Below are positions 42,508-50,182 of a DNA stretch of 64,000 nucleotides, piece after piece. Under the pieces are notes generated by a model. It did no database searches and had not been told where the DNA came from. It was given only the letters and a program-made list of their open reading frames with translations. The translations under genes and the position numbers were made by a program. The stretch comes from Agreia sp. VKM Ac-1783 (GTDB lineage: Bacteria; Actinomycetota; Actinomycetes; Actinomycetales; Microbacteriaceae). Each line of letters starts with the position of its first letter. The stretch's first letter is position 1. The stretch covers positions 682,001 to 746,000 of the forward strand of contig NZ_FXWI01000001.1 of assembly GCF_900177765.1 (NCBI RefSeq), written 5' to 3'.

Positions 42508-43710
42508 ATGGGGCCGGGCCCGATCAATGCCGATCCTCGGGTGCTGCGAGCCATGTCTGCGCAGCTCGTGGGCCAGTACGACCCCGCGATGACCGAGTAC
42601 ATGAACGAGACGATGGAGCTCTATCGCGGCGTCTTCAAGACCTCGAATGAGCAGACGCTGCTCATCGACGGCACATCGCGAGCAGGCATCGAGGCGGCCC
42701 TCGTCTCGTTGATCGAGCCGGGCGACCGCGTGCTTGTTCCTATCTTCGGCCGCTTTGGTCACCTCCTGCGCGAGATCGCCGAACGCTGCGGCGCCGAGGT
42801 GCACGTCATCGAGGTTCCCTGGGGTCAGGTGTTCACGCCGGAGGCGATCGAGGCGGCCATCGTCGAGGTGCAGCCCGTGCTGCTCGCCGTGGTGCATGGC
42901 GACACGTCCACCACCGTGGCCCAGCCGCTCGACGAGCTCGGCGCCATCTGCGCGCAGCACGGCGTGCTCTTCTACACCGACGTCACCGCATCGCTCGGCG
43001 GCAACACCATCGAGACGGATGCCTGGGGCATTGACGTCGTGACAGCCGGCCTCCAGAAATGCCTGGCCGGCCCGTCGGGCTCCGCTCCCTCCACGTTCTC
43101 GGCGGCCGCGGTGGAACGCATCGTCGCGCGCAAGAGCATCGAAGCGGGCATTCGCGAGGCCGGCGACGCGGTGGCCGCGCATCCGATTCGCTCGAACTAC
43201 TTCGACCTCGCGATGATCTTCGACTACTGGGGCCCCAAGCGGCTCAACCACCACACCGAAGCCACCACGATGCTCTATGGCGCACGCGAGTGCGCGCGCC
43301 TGCTCATCGACGAGGGCATCGAGAACGCTGTCGAGCGGCACCGGCTTCACGGCTCCGCCATGCTCGCCGGCGTTCAGGGGCTGGGGCTCGCGGTGTTCGG
43401 TGATCTCGCGCACAAGATGAACAATGTCGTCGCCGTCATGATCCCCGAGGGAGTAAACGGCGATGCCGTTCGCGGAGAACTCTTGAACGATTTCGGAATC
43501 GAGATCGGCACGTCGTTCGGCCCGCTGCACGGCAAAGTGTGGCGCATCGGAACGATGGGCTACAACGCCCGCCGCGATACCGTGCTCACGACGCTCGCCG
43601 CTCTCGAGGCCGTGTTACGCCGGGCCGGCGCATCCGTGACGCCCGGCGGAGGCGTCGGCGCGGCATACGAGATCTACGCCGATGCCGACCGGGCCGGAGC
43701 CCGAGCGTGA
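42508..43710 (+). CDS. pucG: (S)-ureidoglycine-glyoxylate aminotransferase
   Basis: The protein follows PucG of Bacillus closely: MGPGPINADPRVLRAMSAQL, DGTSRAGIEAALVSLIEPGD, PIFGRFGHLLREIAERCGAE, HGDTSTTVAQPL and the PLP lysine in LQKCLAGPSG. It moves the amino group of ureidoglycine to glyoxylate, giving oxalurate and glycine. The start is a problem. The conserved PPQRLL lies just before the ATG at 42508, and the open frame reaches back to 42430 without ATG, GTG or TTG. A GTG at 42426 would be in frame if one copy of a direct repeat ATTC-ATTC (42429-42436) were removed. So the true N-terminus is about 25-27 residues longer, from an ATT or after a 4-base duplication. The stop overlaps the next start. 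Confidence 0.9.
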   Translation: MGPGPINADPRVLRAMSAQLVGQYDPAMTEYMNETMELYRGVFKTSNEQTLLIDGTSRAGIEAALVSLIEPGDRVLVPIFGRFGHLLREIAERCGAEVHVIEVPWGQVFTPEAIEAAIVEVQPVLLAVVHGDTSTTVAQPLDELGAICAQHGVLFYTDVTASLGGNTIETDAWGIDVVTAGLQKCLAGPSGSAPSTFSAAAVERIVARKSIEAGIREAGDAVAAHPIRSNYFDLAMIFDYWGPKRLNHHTEATTMLYGARECARLLIDEGIENAVERHRLHGSAMLAGVQGLGLAVFGDLAHKMNNVVAVMIPEGVNGDAVRGELLNDFGIEIGTSFGPLHGKVWRIGTMGYNARRDTVLTTLAALEAVLRRAGASVTPGGGVGAAYEIYADADRAGARA

Positions 43711-44954
43711 CGCAGCCGGCCTCGACCACGGCACACGCCATTCTCGAGCGCTGCGACGAACTCGCCACCTACTCGTCGATGGACGACGGGCTCATCGAGC
43801 GCGTCTACCTCTCGCCCCAGCACGCGGCCGTCAACGCCCTCGCCGGCCGGTGGATGACCGAGGCGGGCATGACCACGTGGCAGGATGCCGCCGGCAACCA
43901 GTGCGGCAGGCTCGAAGGCGCGACTCCCGGTCTGCCGGCGCTGCTGCTCGGCTCGCACCTCGACACGGTCCCCTCGGCGGGACGGTACGACGGAATCCTC
44001 GGAGTGCTCTCCGCCATCGCGGTCGTCGATCGCATCCGGTCGTCCGGACGCCAACTGCCCTTCGCTCTCGAGGTCGTCGCGTTCGGCGACGAGGAGGGCA
44101 CCCGCTTCGGCCGCGCTCTTCTCGGCAGCCGCGCGCTCGCGGGCACCTGGCTCGAGGAGTGGTGGCAGCTCGAAGACGAAGACGGCGTCTCGTTGCGCGA
44201 CGCGTATGTGCACTTCGGCCTCGATCCGGATGCCGTGGGCGAGGCCGCGCGGTCGCGCGGCGACTTCGTGGGGTACCTCGAAACCCACATCGAACAGGGC
44301 CCGTACCTCGAAGACGAGAACAAGGCGCTCGGCGTCGTGTCGTCGATCGCCGGCGCGTGCCGCTTTCTGCTCACGATCACCGGGCAGGCAGGCCACTCGG
44401 GAACTCCGTACGAACGCCGACGCGATGCCCTCGCCGGCGCGGCCGAAGCGATCACGACGATCGAGCGCATCGCCCGATCTGCGCAGCTCATCGCCACGGT
44501 CGGCCACCTCGAGGTGTTTCCCGACGCGGTCAACGTGATTCCCGGCAAGGTCGAGTTCAGCCTCGACCTGCGAGGCGAATACGACACCGAGCGTGACAAG
44601 GTGTGGCTGCAGATCGAAGAAGCCATTCTCGAGATCTGCCAGCGACGACGGCTGCGACTCACGAGCATCCAGACGCACTCGGCCAAGGCGGCCGTCTGCG
44701 CGCGACGGCTGCGCGACGCGATCGCCGACGGCATCCGGTCTACGGGTGACACCCGACCGATGTCTCTGTTCTCGCGCGCGGGGCACGATGCGATGGCCAT
44801 AGCCGAGATCGCCGACATCGGCATGATCTTCGTGCGCTGCAAGGGCGGCGTGAGCCACAACCCCGAGGAACATGTCACCGAAGCCGACGTGGCGAAGGCG
44901 CTCGACGCGTTCGAGGCCACCGTTCTGCGGCTCGCCGACGGATACGAGGAGTAG
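43707..44954 (+). CDS. allC: allantoate amidohydrolase (M20 family)
   Basis: The start is the GTG that overlaps the pucG stop (GTGA), giving 415 residues. The metal ligands of the M20 amidohydrolase family are visible: GSHLDTVPSAGRYDG (His and bridging Asp), AFGDEEGTRFG (Glu pair), ETHIEQGPYLE (His), and the distal His in RAGHDAMA and VSHNPEEHV. Members hydrolyse allantoate, ureidoglycolate or N-carbamoyl amino acids. Coupling with pucG, whose substrate ureidoglycine is the product of allantoate amidohydrolase, makes AllC the best call. It releases ammonia and CO2 in the cytoplasm. Confidence 0.9.
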   Translation: MTQPASTTAHAILERCDELATYSSMDDGLIERVYLSPQHAAVNALAGRWMTEAGMTTWQDAAGNQCGRLEGATPGLPALLLGSHLDTVPSAGRYDGILGVLSAIAVVDRIRSSGRQLPFALEVVAFGDEEGTRFGRALLGSRALAGTWLEEWWQLEDEDGVSLRDAYVHFGLDPDAVGEAARSRGDFVGYLETHIEQGPYLEDENKALGVVSSIAGACRFLLTITGQAGHSGTPYERRRDALAGAAEAITTIERIARSAQLIATVGHLEVFPDAVNVIPGKVEFSLDLRGEYDTERDKVWLQIEEAILEICQRRRLRLTSIQTHSAKAAVCARRLRDAIADGIRSTGDTRPMSLFSRAGHDAMAIAEIADIGMIFVRCKGGVSHNPEEHVTEADVAKALDAFEATVLRLADGYEE

Positions 44955-44957
44955 CAG

Positions 44958-45821
44958 GTGATCACCGCGCCGCCCACCATCGGGCAGCGGATCGACAGCC
45001 AATACGGCGCCCTATCTCCCCAGGAGCAGCGCGCGGCCGACTTCATTCTCGATCATCTGGGCGACCTCGCCGTATACAACGCCACCGAGCTCGCAAAGCT
45101 GAGCGGGGTATCGAAGGCCACGGTGTCGCGGCTGTTTCGCCGTCTCGGATTCTCCGACTCGGCCGAGGTGCGTGAGCACGCCCGCAGCCTGCGCAGTCAG
45201 GGCTCTCCCCTCGGCGGAGTCGGGGCTGCGGCCGGCACTCCCTCGGCGCTCGCCGCGCACGCGCGCCAAGAGAGTGAGAATCTGCAGAAGATGCTCGCCG
45301 GGCTCGACGATGGGCGACTGGATGCCGCCGCTCGGCTCATCGCGGGTGCCGGCGAGGTCGTGCTGATCGGCCTGCGCAACAGCTATCCGTTGGCGCTGCA
45401 TCTGCGACAGCAGCTGGCGCAGGCCCGCGACCGGGTGCGGCTCGCGCCCGTTCCCGGGCAGTCGCTGGGGGAGGACATCGCGGCCCTGGGCTCGCGCGAC
45501 GTCGTCGTGCTCGTGGGCTTTCGACGTCGGCCGGCGGGTTTCGCGCTGATCGTGCGCACGCTGCGTGAGCGGGGGGTGCCCGTGGTCCTCATCTCTGACT
45601 CGTCTGCACGGCGGCATGCTGACGGCTCTGCCTACTGGCTGGAATGCCCGGTCGACAGCGTCTCGGCGTTCGACAGCTACGCGGCCGCCATGAGCCTGAT
45701 GAATCTGTTGGCGAGCGGCGTGCTCGGCGTGAATGTGCGCGAGGGTCGGACGAGAATCGCTACGATCACGAGCGTTTATGACGCCCTCGACGAGCTCGAA
45801 GCGCCTACTTCTCCTTACTGA
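44958..45821 (+). CDS. MurR/RpiR-family regulator
   Basis: The 287-residue protein begins at a GTG three bases after allC. Residues 1-80 form the RpiR-type helix-turn-helix (ILDHLGDLAVYNATELAKLS, then VSKATVSRLFRRLGF), and residues 110-270 the SIS sugar-isomerase-like domain (VVLIGLRNSYPLALHLRQQL). The family senses phosphosugars or ureides. Being last in the purine operon it probably controls it, with a ureide as effector; that part is inference. A TGACCG...CGGTCA repeat at 45819-45844 includes its stop codon and may help end the transcript. Confidence 0.9.
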   Translation: MITAPPTIGQRIDSQYGALSPQEQRAADFILDHLGDLAVYNATELAKLSGVSKATVSRLFRRLGFSDSAEVREHARSLRSQGSPLGGVGAAAGTPSALAAHARQESENLQKMLAGLDDGRLDAAARLIAGAGEVVLIGLRNSYPLALHLRQQLAQARDRVRLAPVPGQSLGEDIAALGSRDVVVLVGFRRRPAGFALIVRTLRERGVPVVLISDSSARRHADGSAYWLECPVDSVSAFDSYAAAMSLMNLLASGVLGVNVREGRTRIATITSVYDALDELEAPTSPY

Positions 45822-45866
45822 CCGCCACCTGGCAATTCCGGTCAATCACCGAATTTAATGCGACAC

Positions 45867-45896
45867 TTGAATAAGTAAGTTTTCCTCGGTTAATAT
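45867..45896 (+). promoter_or_regulatory. promoter of the surface protein locus
   Basis: TTGAAT (45867-45872) and TAATAT (45891-45896) with 18 bases between give a good sigma-70-type promoter in an unusually AT-rich stretch. An inverted repeat ATGCAGG...CCTGCAT (45912-45935) follows in the leader. The 200-base leader up to 46097 holds no convincing gene. Confidence 0.6.
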
Positions 45897-46096
45897 AAGG
45901 CCGTGATTTACATGCAGGCCATCGTCCTCCTGCATTTGCCGGCATCCTCGGCATCTCAAGCGCCACCTTCGACGGCACTCTGACTCCTCACACCGAGGAT
46001 CGATTGCGTCGAGCCCGCCTGTACAACAGCGCGGAGATAGGTGTTCCACGGACTCATACTGTCGACCCCACAAGGGTGACGCGAAAGGTTACTCCC

Positions 46097-46669
46097 ATGA
46101 ACAAGATCCTCAAAGGCACCATCGCAGGCGCAGCCGGAATCACGCTCCTTCTGGGCGGGGCCAGCACCTTTGCGCTGTGGAACTCCAGTGCCAGTGCGAG
46201 CGGTGGAACCATCGTGGCGGGTGACCTCGCGGTCAATGCAGGCTCGACCGCGGCGACGTGGAGCATCAACGGTGGCAGCCCTCGTGCCGACCTGACCGGA
46301 TTCGTCGCGGTTCCGGGCGATGTCATCACCTACACGAAGGTCATGAGCATCACGGCCAAGGGCGACGATCTCCGTGCCAACCTGACGGTCGACCCGGCCT
46401 CGATCAAGCCGGTCTCGTCGAAGGCTCCGGCCGATGTGGCACTCGCGACCTATCTCACGTCGAATGCCGTTCTCACGGCCACCGGTACCGGCATCTCCTC
46501 AGGATCGGCGCCGTACACGATCACCGCGGGTGCGGCCGGCGTTGCGCAGGATGTCACCGTCTCGGTGACCATCACGTTCCCGAAGAGCACGACACCGGGC
46601 TTCGAGAACAACACCCAGCTCGGATCCGTGAACCTCGAGGCGCTCGCCGTCACGCTCACCCAGATCTAG
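46097..46669 (+). CDS. exported protein with alternate (SipW-dependent) signal peptide
   Basis: The 190-residue protein starts MNKILKGTIAGAAGITLLLG and continues GASTFALWNSSA, the alternate signal peptide type found in actinobacterial proteins cleaved by SipW-like peptidases, here predicted near Ala-Ser-Ala-Ser. The mature part is a Thr/Ser/Gly/Val-rich, all-beta domain with FVAVPGDVITYTKVMSITAK, comparable to the TasA/camelysin-like fibre subunits. A signal peptidase of the matching type is encoded at the end of the locus. Likely a secreted or surface-anchored subunit; assembly into fibres is inferred. A strong hairpin follows the gene. Confidence 0.85.
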   Translation: MNKILKGTIAGAAGITLLLGGASTFALWNSSASASGGTIVAGDLAVNAGSTAATWSINGGSPRADLTGFVAVPGDVITYTKVMSITAKGDDLRANLTVDPASIKPVSSKAPADVALATYLTSNAVLTATGTGISSGSAPYTITAGAAGVAQDVTVSVTITFPKSTTPGFENNTQLGSVNLEALAVTLTQI

Positions 46670-46679
46670 TCCGGAAGAC

Positions 46680-46709
46680 GTGTCGGCGCGGCGACCGCCG
46701 CGCCGACAC
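46680..46709 (+). terminator. GC hairpin after the first surface protein gene
   Basis: GTGTCGGCGCGG (46680-46691) pairs perfectly with CCGCGCCGACAC (46698-46709), a 12-base-pair stem followed by TCTTTCG. It can act as a partial terminator, leaving the first gene more abundant than the rest of the locus. Confidence 0.7.
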
Positions 46710-46752
46710 TCTTTCGTGCGATTTCCACTCCCACCACAGAAAGGCGACAACC

Positions 46753-47364
46753 ATGCGCGGAGGTACTCCCCGGCGGGGTTCTGCACGTCATGGTCGCGCC
46801 ACAGTGTCGCGAACAGCCGCATTGCGTCCGAGTCTTCCCATCACGATTGCGAGTGCACTCGTTCTTCTCCTCTGCGTCGCTGGAACCGCGGGCACTCAGG
46901 CGACCCTGCGAGCCACCGCCTCCACCTCCGACCGCAGCCTTGTCATCTCTGCCGGGTCGGCCGGCCTGAGCCTCTCGACGCTCTCTCTCGATACGACGTC
47001 TCTGTATCCGGGACTCACACTCGTCGGCCCTGTAACGGTGACGAACACGGGAAATGTTCCCCTGCGTCTTGGTGTCGCCGGCCTGACCATGCCGTCTGGC
47101 GCCGCCGCGAATGCCCTCTCTGACGCACTCGTCGTCGGAGTCCGGACGGTGCCGTCGTTGGCGTCGTGCACTGCGGCCAACGCCTCGCCCGTATGGTCGG
47201 GGTCAGCCGCATCCGCGGCCGCAGGATCAATCGGTTCGACGCTGCCGACGTCTACCTCGCAGGTATTGTGCGTCTCGGTCACCTTGCCCATCAACGCACC
47301 CGCGGCCAGCCAGGGTCAATCGGCCTCGGGCATCCGGTTGCGCATCAGCGGAACGCAAGCCTGA
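46753..47364 (+). CDS. exported protein with N-terminal membrane anchor or signal
   Basis: The start is the ATG at 46753 behind AGAAAGGCGAC. The 203-residue protein has a basic N-terminus (RRGSARHGR), one hydrophobic segment (about residues 31-50, TIASALVLLLCVAGTAGTQA) and a Ser/Thr/Val-rich beta domain with two cysteines (LASCTAAN and QVLCVSV). PVTVTNTGNVPLRLGV resembles a repeat in the first surface protein's neighbours and suggests an Ig-like or TasA-like fold. Probably secreted with the flanking proteins. The family is not recognised with certainty. Confidence 0.8.
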   Translation: MRGGTPRRGSARHGRATVSRTAALRPSLPITIASALVLLLCVAGTAGTQATLRATASTSDRSLVISAGSAGLSLSTLSLDTTSLYPGLTLVGPVTVTNTGNVPLRLGVAGLTMPSGAAANALSDALVVGVRTVPSLASCTAANASPVWSGSAASAAAGSIGSTLPTSTSQVLCVSVTLPINAPAASQGQSASGIRLRISGTQA

Positions 47365-47368
47365 CGCC

Positions 47369-48688
47369 ATGACACCATCACTGTCAGCGCGACTGTCCGC
47401 GCACGAACGGCGCCGCGTCGCACGTGCGCCGATGAAGATCGTCGCCGCGATGATCGCCGCCGTGCTCCTCACGCTCTCCGGCGGCGGTCCCGCCCAGGCG
47501 TCGTGGGATGCCCCGGAGCGATCGGTGACGACGGCGGTATCGTCGGGGACCCTGGCGATCACACAATCGGGCTTTTCGTCGCTGGCCACCTCGTACTCGT
47601 CGAACGCACTCTCCGCGACTGGCCCCGTGACGTTGACGAACACCGGCACGATTCCTGCCCCCTACGCCCTCATCCTCAGTGCGCAGACGGCGACGGCGTT
47701 GAGCAGCTCGGCATCGGTGCGGGCGTGGCCGGTCTCTTCTGCGAGCGCCTGCACAGCGGCAAGCACAGCCTCAGGAGCCACGGGTGCGACATGGGCGACA
47801 GTCGCCCCGCTGTCTGGAACTCTCGCGCCGAAGGCAACTGTTGTCTACTGCGTTCGAAGCTCTGTCACTCAGGCGCAGCGTTTCGCGCTGGCCGGAGCGA
47901 CGATGGTGGCCACGGCCACGGCCACGGCGTCACAGGGCAAGTGGGCCAGCACGAGCACGGTAACGGCAGCCCAGTCCGTCGGTAACAGCGTGACACCCGG
48001 CGACCCGACGAAGGTCAGTGAAACAGATAGCCGCATCTCGCTGTCGTGGACTGCGCCGGCGGACACCGCCGCTGTCACGGGCTATCAGATCTATCGTGAC
48101 GGCGCACTGGTCGCGACAGTGCCGGCCTCTCAGCTGACGTTCACCGATTCGGGTCTCGACGCCTTGAGGTACTACTACTACTTCGTGCGCGCCATCCATG
48201 CGGCGAACCCGGTCGATGTATCTCCTCCGTCCGCCACAGTGGGGCACGCCACCGCCTGGTGGAATAACAGCAGCTGGTATTCCGTGCGCAACGCGAGCAC
48301 TCAGCTCTGCGTTGGCGGCGCCGACGGTGGCACCGTTGACAAGTCGGCGCTCCTGAGCAGCGCGTGCGGAACTCAGGCTAGCCAGGCCTTGAAGTTCGTG
48401 CCCTCGGGTGACGGCAGCTACGTCAACGTGGCCCCGAAGAGTTCCACGTCGTTGTTCTGGGAAGACCCCAGCGACGACAACATGGTTCTGCGAGGCGCCA
48501 ACGACATCAGCGGTCAGAAGTGGCAACTTCTTCCCATCGGCTCCGGCACGGGAACCTTCACGTTACGGAACAAGAACATGGCGTGCCTCGACATTGCCGG
48601 AAACGTGCAGGCGGGCGGCACACAGCTTCGTGTCGCGAGCTGCGACGGCTCCGCCAATCAGCAGTTCGCCCTTCGGAACGTGGGTTGA
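47369..48688 (+). CDS. exported protein with fibronectin type III and ricin-type lectin domains
   Basis: The 439-residue protein has a basic N-terminus, a hydrophobic signal segment (MKIVAAMIAAVLLTLSGGG, about residues 21-39) and a likely cleavage after AQA. Residues 40-205 are a Ser/Thr-rich beta domain like the preceding protein (GPVTLTNTGTIPAPYAL). Residues 210-300 form a fibronectin type III module (ISLSWTAPADTAAVTGYQIY). Residues 300-439 look like a ricin-type beta-trefoil, with STQLCVGG and ending in CLDIAGN...LRVASCDGSANQQFAL, the typical repeat with QxF. It could bind sugars at the surface. It follows the previous stop by 4 bases. Confidence 0.85.
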   Translation: MTPSLSARLSAHERRRVARAPMKIVAAMIAAVLLTLSGGGPAQASWDAPERSVTTAVSSGTLAITQSGFSSLATSYSSNALSATGPVTLTNTGTIPAPYALILSAQTATALSSSASVRAWPVSSASACTAASTASGATGATWATVAPLSGTLAPKATVVYCVRSSVTQAQRFALAGATMVATATATASQGKWASTSTVTAAQSVGNSVTPGDPTKVSETDSRISLSWTAPADTAAVTGYQIYRDGALVATVPASQLTFTDSGLDALRYYYYFVRAIHAANPVDVSPPSATVGHATAWWNNSSWYSVRNASTQLCVGGADGGTVDKSALLSSACGTQASQALKFVPSGDGSYVNVAPKSSTSLFWEDPSDDNMVLRGANDISGQKWQLLPIGSGTGTFTLRNKNMACLDIAGNVQAGGTQLRVASCDGSANQQFALRNVG

Positions 48689-48690
48689 TC

Positions 48691-49263
48691 ATGGCGGCAC
48701 ACGCACACACTGACGACAGCGTCTGGCGCTTTCTCGGAAGAGTACTGAGCTGGTCACTTCTCGCGGTCATTCTCGCCCTCGGCGTGGTGGTCATCGCGGT
48801 CCCCAAGATCGCGGGCGCCATGCCTCTGACCGTGCTGACCAGCTCGATGAAGCCGGGTCTTCCGCCGGGCACTCTGCTGGTCGTGAGGCCGGTTGCGACC
48901 GAGGACATCAAGATCGGTGACGTCATCACCTACCAGATCCACTCCGGCGTGCCCGGGGTGATCAGCCACCGGGTCACCGGCATCACCCTCGGCCCCGATG
49001 GCACCCGCACCTTCGTGCTGAAAGGTGACAACAACAGTGCGGCCGATGCCGAGCCGGTCATCAGCGCGCAGGTGCAGGGCAGGCTGTGGTATTCCGTTCC
49101 CTATCTGGGCTACGCGAACACGCTGGCGACGGGAACGGATCGCGAGTGGATCGTTCGCGGCGGAGGCGTGTTGCTGCTCGGCTACGCCTTGACCCTCATC
49201 GCGAAGGACATCCTTGCCCGCCGACGTCAGTCATCGGGTCACCGCACAGCGCACGCCGAATAG
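48691..49263 (+). CDS. sipW: signal peptidase I, SipW/ER type
   Basis: The 190-residue membrane protein has a helix at residues 20-45, the catalytic Ser52 in LTSSMKPGLPPGTLLVV, and His93 in GVISHRVTG where bacterial leader peptidases have Lys. That Ser-His pair marks the SipW or ER/archaeal type. KGDNNSAADAEPV supplies the conserved Asp residues of this group, and a second helix near the C-terminus anchors it again. It starts two bases after the lectin-protein stop and ends the locus. It most likely cleaves the alternate signal peptides of the three proteins encoded before it. Confidence 0.92.
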   Translation: MAAHAHTDDSVWRFLGRVLSWSLLAVILALGVVVIAVPKIAGAMPLTVLTSSMKPGLPPGTLLVVRPVATEDIKIGDVITYQIHSGVPGVISHRVTGITLGPDGTRTFVLKGDNNSAADAEPVISAQVQGRLWYSVPYLGYANTLATGTDREWIVRGGGVLLLGYALTLIAKDILARRRQSSGHRTAHAE

Positions 49264-49409
49264 CGCGAGACGGACTACCCTCCGGTCCACGCTGAGACTG
49301 CGACCTCGGCTCCTTCTGCTGCGCACGCCGCCGTGAACGCGGCGGTCGCCGCGTCCCACCCGAGTACTCCTGCTGGCTCGTCGATGCTCTTGTGCCAGCG
49401 GGACAGCGA

Positions 49410-49472
49410 AACGGGAGGAGATTCGCGCATCCGAGCCGCATAGAGCGGCGGATGCTCGAATCTCCTCCCGTT
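49410..49472. terminator. long inverted repeat between convergent genes
   Basis: AACGGGAGGAGATTCG (49410-49425) pairs with CGAATCTCCTCCCGTT (49457-49472) without mismatch; after one mismatch GCATCCG pairs with CGGATGC inside it. The hairpin lies between the sipW stop and the stop of the minus-strand reductase gene, so it likely ends transcription from both sides, although it lacks long T-runs. The region 49264-49409 before it holds no convincing gene. Confidence 0.7.
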
Positions 49473-49491
49473 CGGAGGCCAGAGGCTGTGA

Positions 49492-50142
49492 TCAGCGGGT
49501 CGCGGCGGCCAGCATGTCGGTGATCTCCGCAACGGTTCCACGCGGTCCGTAGGCGGGGGTGCCGGGCTCGACGCGCCAGCTGTTTGCGAGGGACCCGTCG
49601 TCGACGACATCGAAGCCGAAGCCGTCGATGAGGCTGGTCACGATGGTCTTTGCGTCGCCGTTGTCACCCGAGATCACGAGCGCGCGGCGATTCTCGGTTC
49701 CGCGTGCCTGTGCCTCCGAGGTGAGCTTCGCTGCCTCGATGTGGTTGAACGCCTTGACGACCTTCGAGGTGGGCAAGTGCTTCTGCAACAGTGCAGCCGA
49801 GGTGGTCGACGTGGAGTCGAGTTCGGCGATGTTGCCGTCGCGCTCCGGGTAGTAGTTGTTCGTATCGATGACGATCTTGCCGGCCAGGGGCTCGACGGGA
49901 ACGGACTCGTATGCCTTCAGCGGGATCGTCACGATGACGAGGTCTCCGGCGGTAGCAGCCTCTTCGGCCGTGGCGGCGCGAGCCTTCGGTCCGAGTTCGT
50001 CGACGAGATCGCTCAGCGTCTCCGGCCCGCGGGAGTTGCTGATGACCACGTCGTAACCGCTGGCGACGCTGAGTCGCGCGAGCTGGCTGCCGATGTGTCC
50101 GGCTCCGATGAGGCCGATGGTCGTGATTCCTGGAATAGTCAT
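49492..50142 (-). CDS. NADPH:F420 oxidoreductase-like NAD(P)-binding protein
   Basis: The 216-residue protein has a Rossmann fold opening IGLIGAGHIGSQLARL (GxGxxG) and SNSRGP after the second strand, where Ser and Arg point to NADPH. VIDTNNYYPERDG and KAFNHIEAAKL match the NADPH-dependent F420 reductase-like family. Such enzymes pass hydride between NADP(H) and F420, or reduce other substrates. With F420 genes in the same window, true F420 reductase activity is plausible but not certain because many family members have other partners. It is monocistronic or joined to the nucleoside hydrolase gene upstream (41-base gap). Confidence 0.82.
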   Translation of the reverse strand: MTIPGITTIGLIGAGHIGSQLARLSVASGYDVVISNSRGPETLSDLVDELGPKARAATAEEAATAGDLVIVTIPLKAYESVPVEPLAGKIVIDTNNYYPERDGNIAELDSTSTTSAALLQKHLPTSKVVKAFNHIEAAKLTSEAQARGTENRRALVISGDNGDAKTIVTSLIDGFGFDVVDDGSLANSWRVEPGTPAYGPRGTVAEITDMLAAATR

Positions 50143-50182
50143 GCTGGCTCCAACGTGCAGACCCGGCCGTCGATTCCCGTTG

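Noticed and set aside
42426-42650. Short open frame from the GTG at 42426
   Set aside because: After a few codons it runs through the PucG coding sequence in the wrong frame. It is useful only as evidence for the disturbed pucG start.
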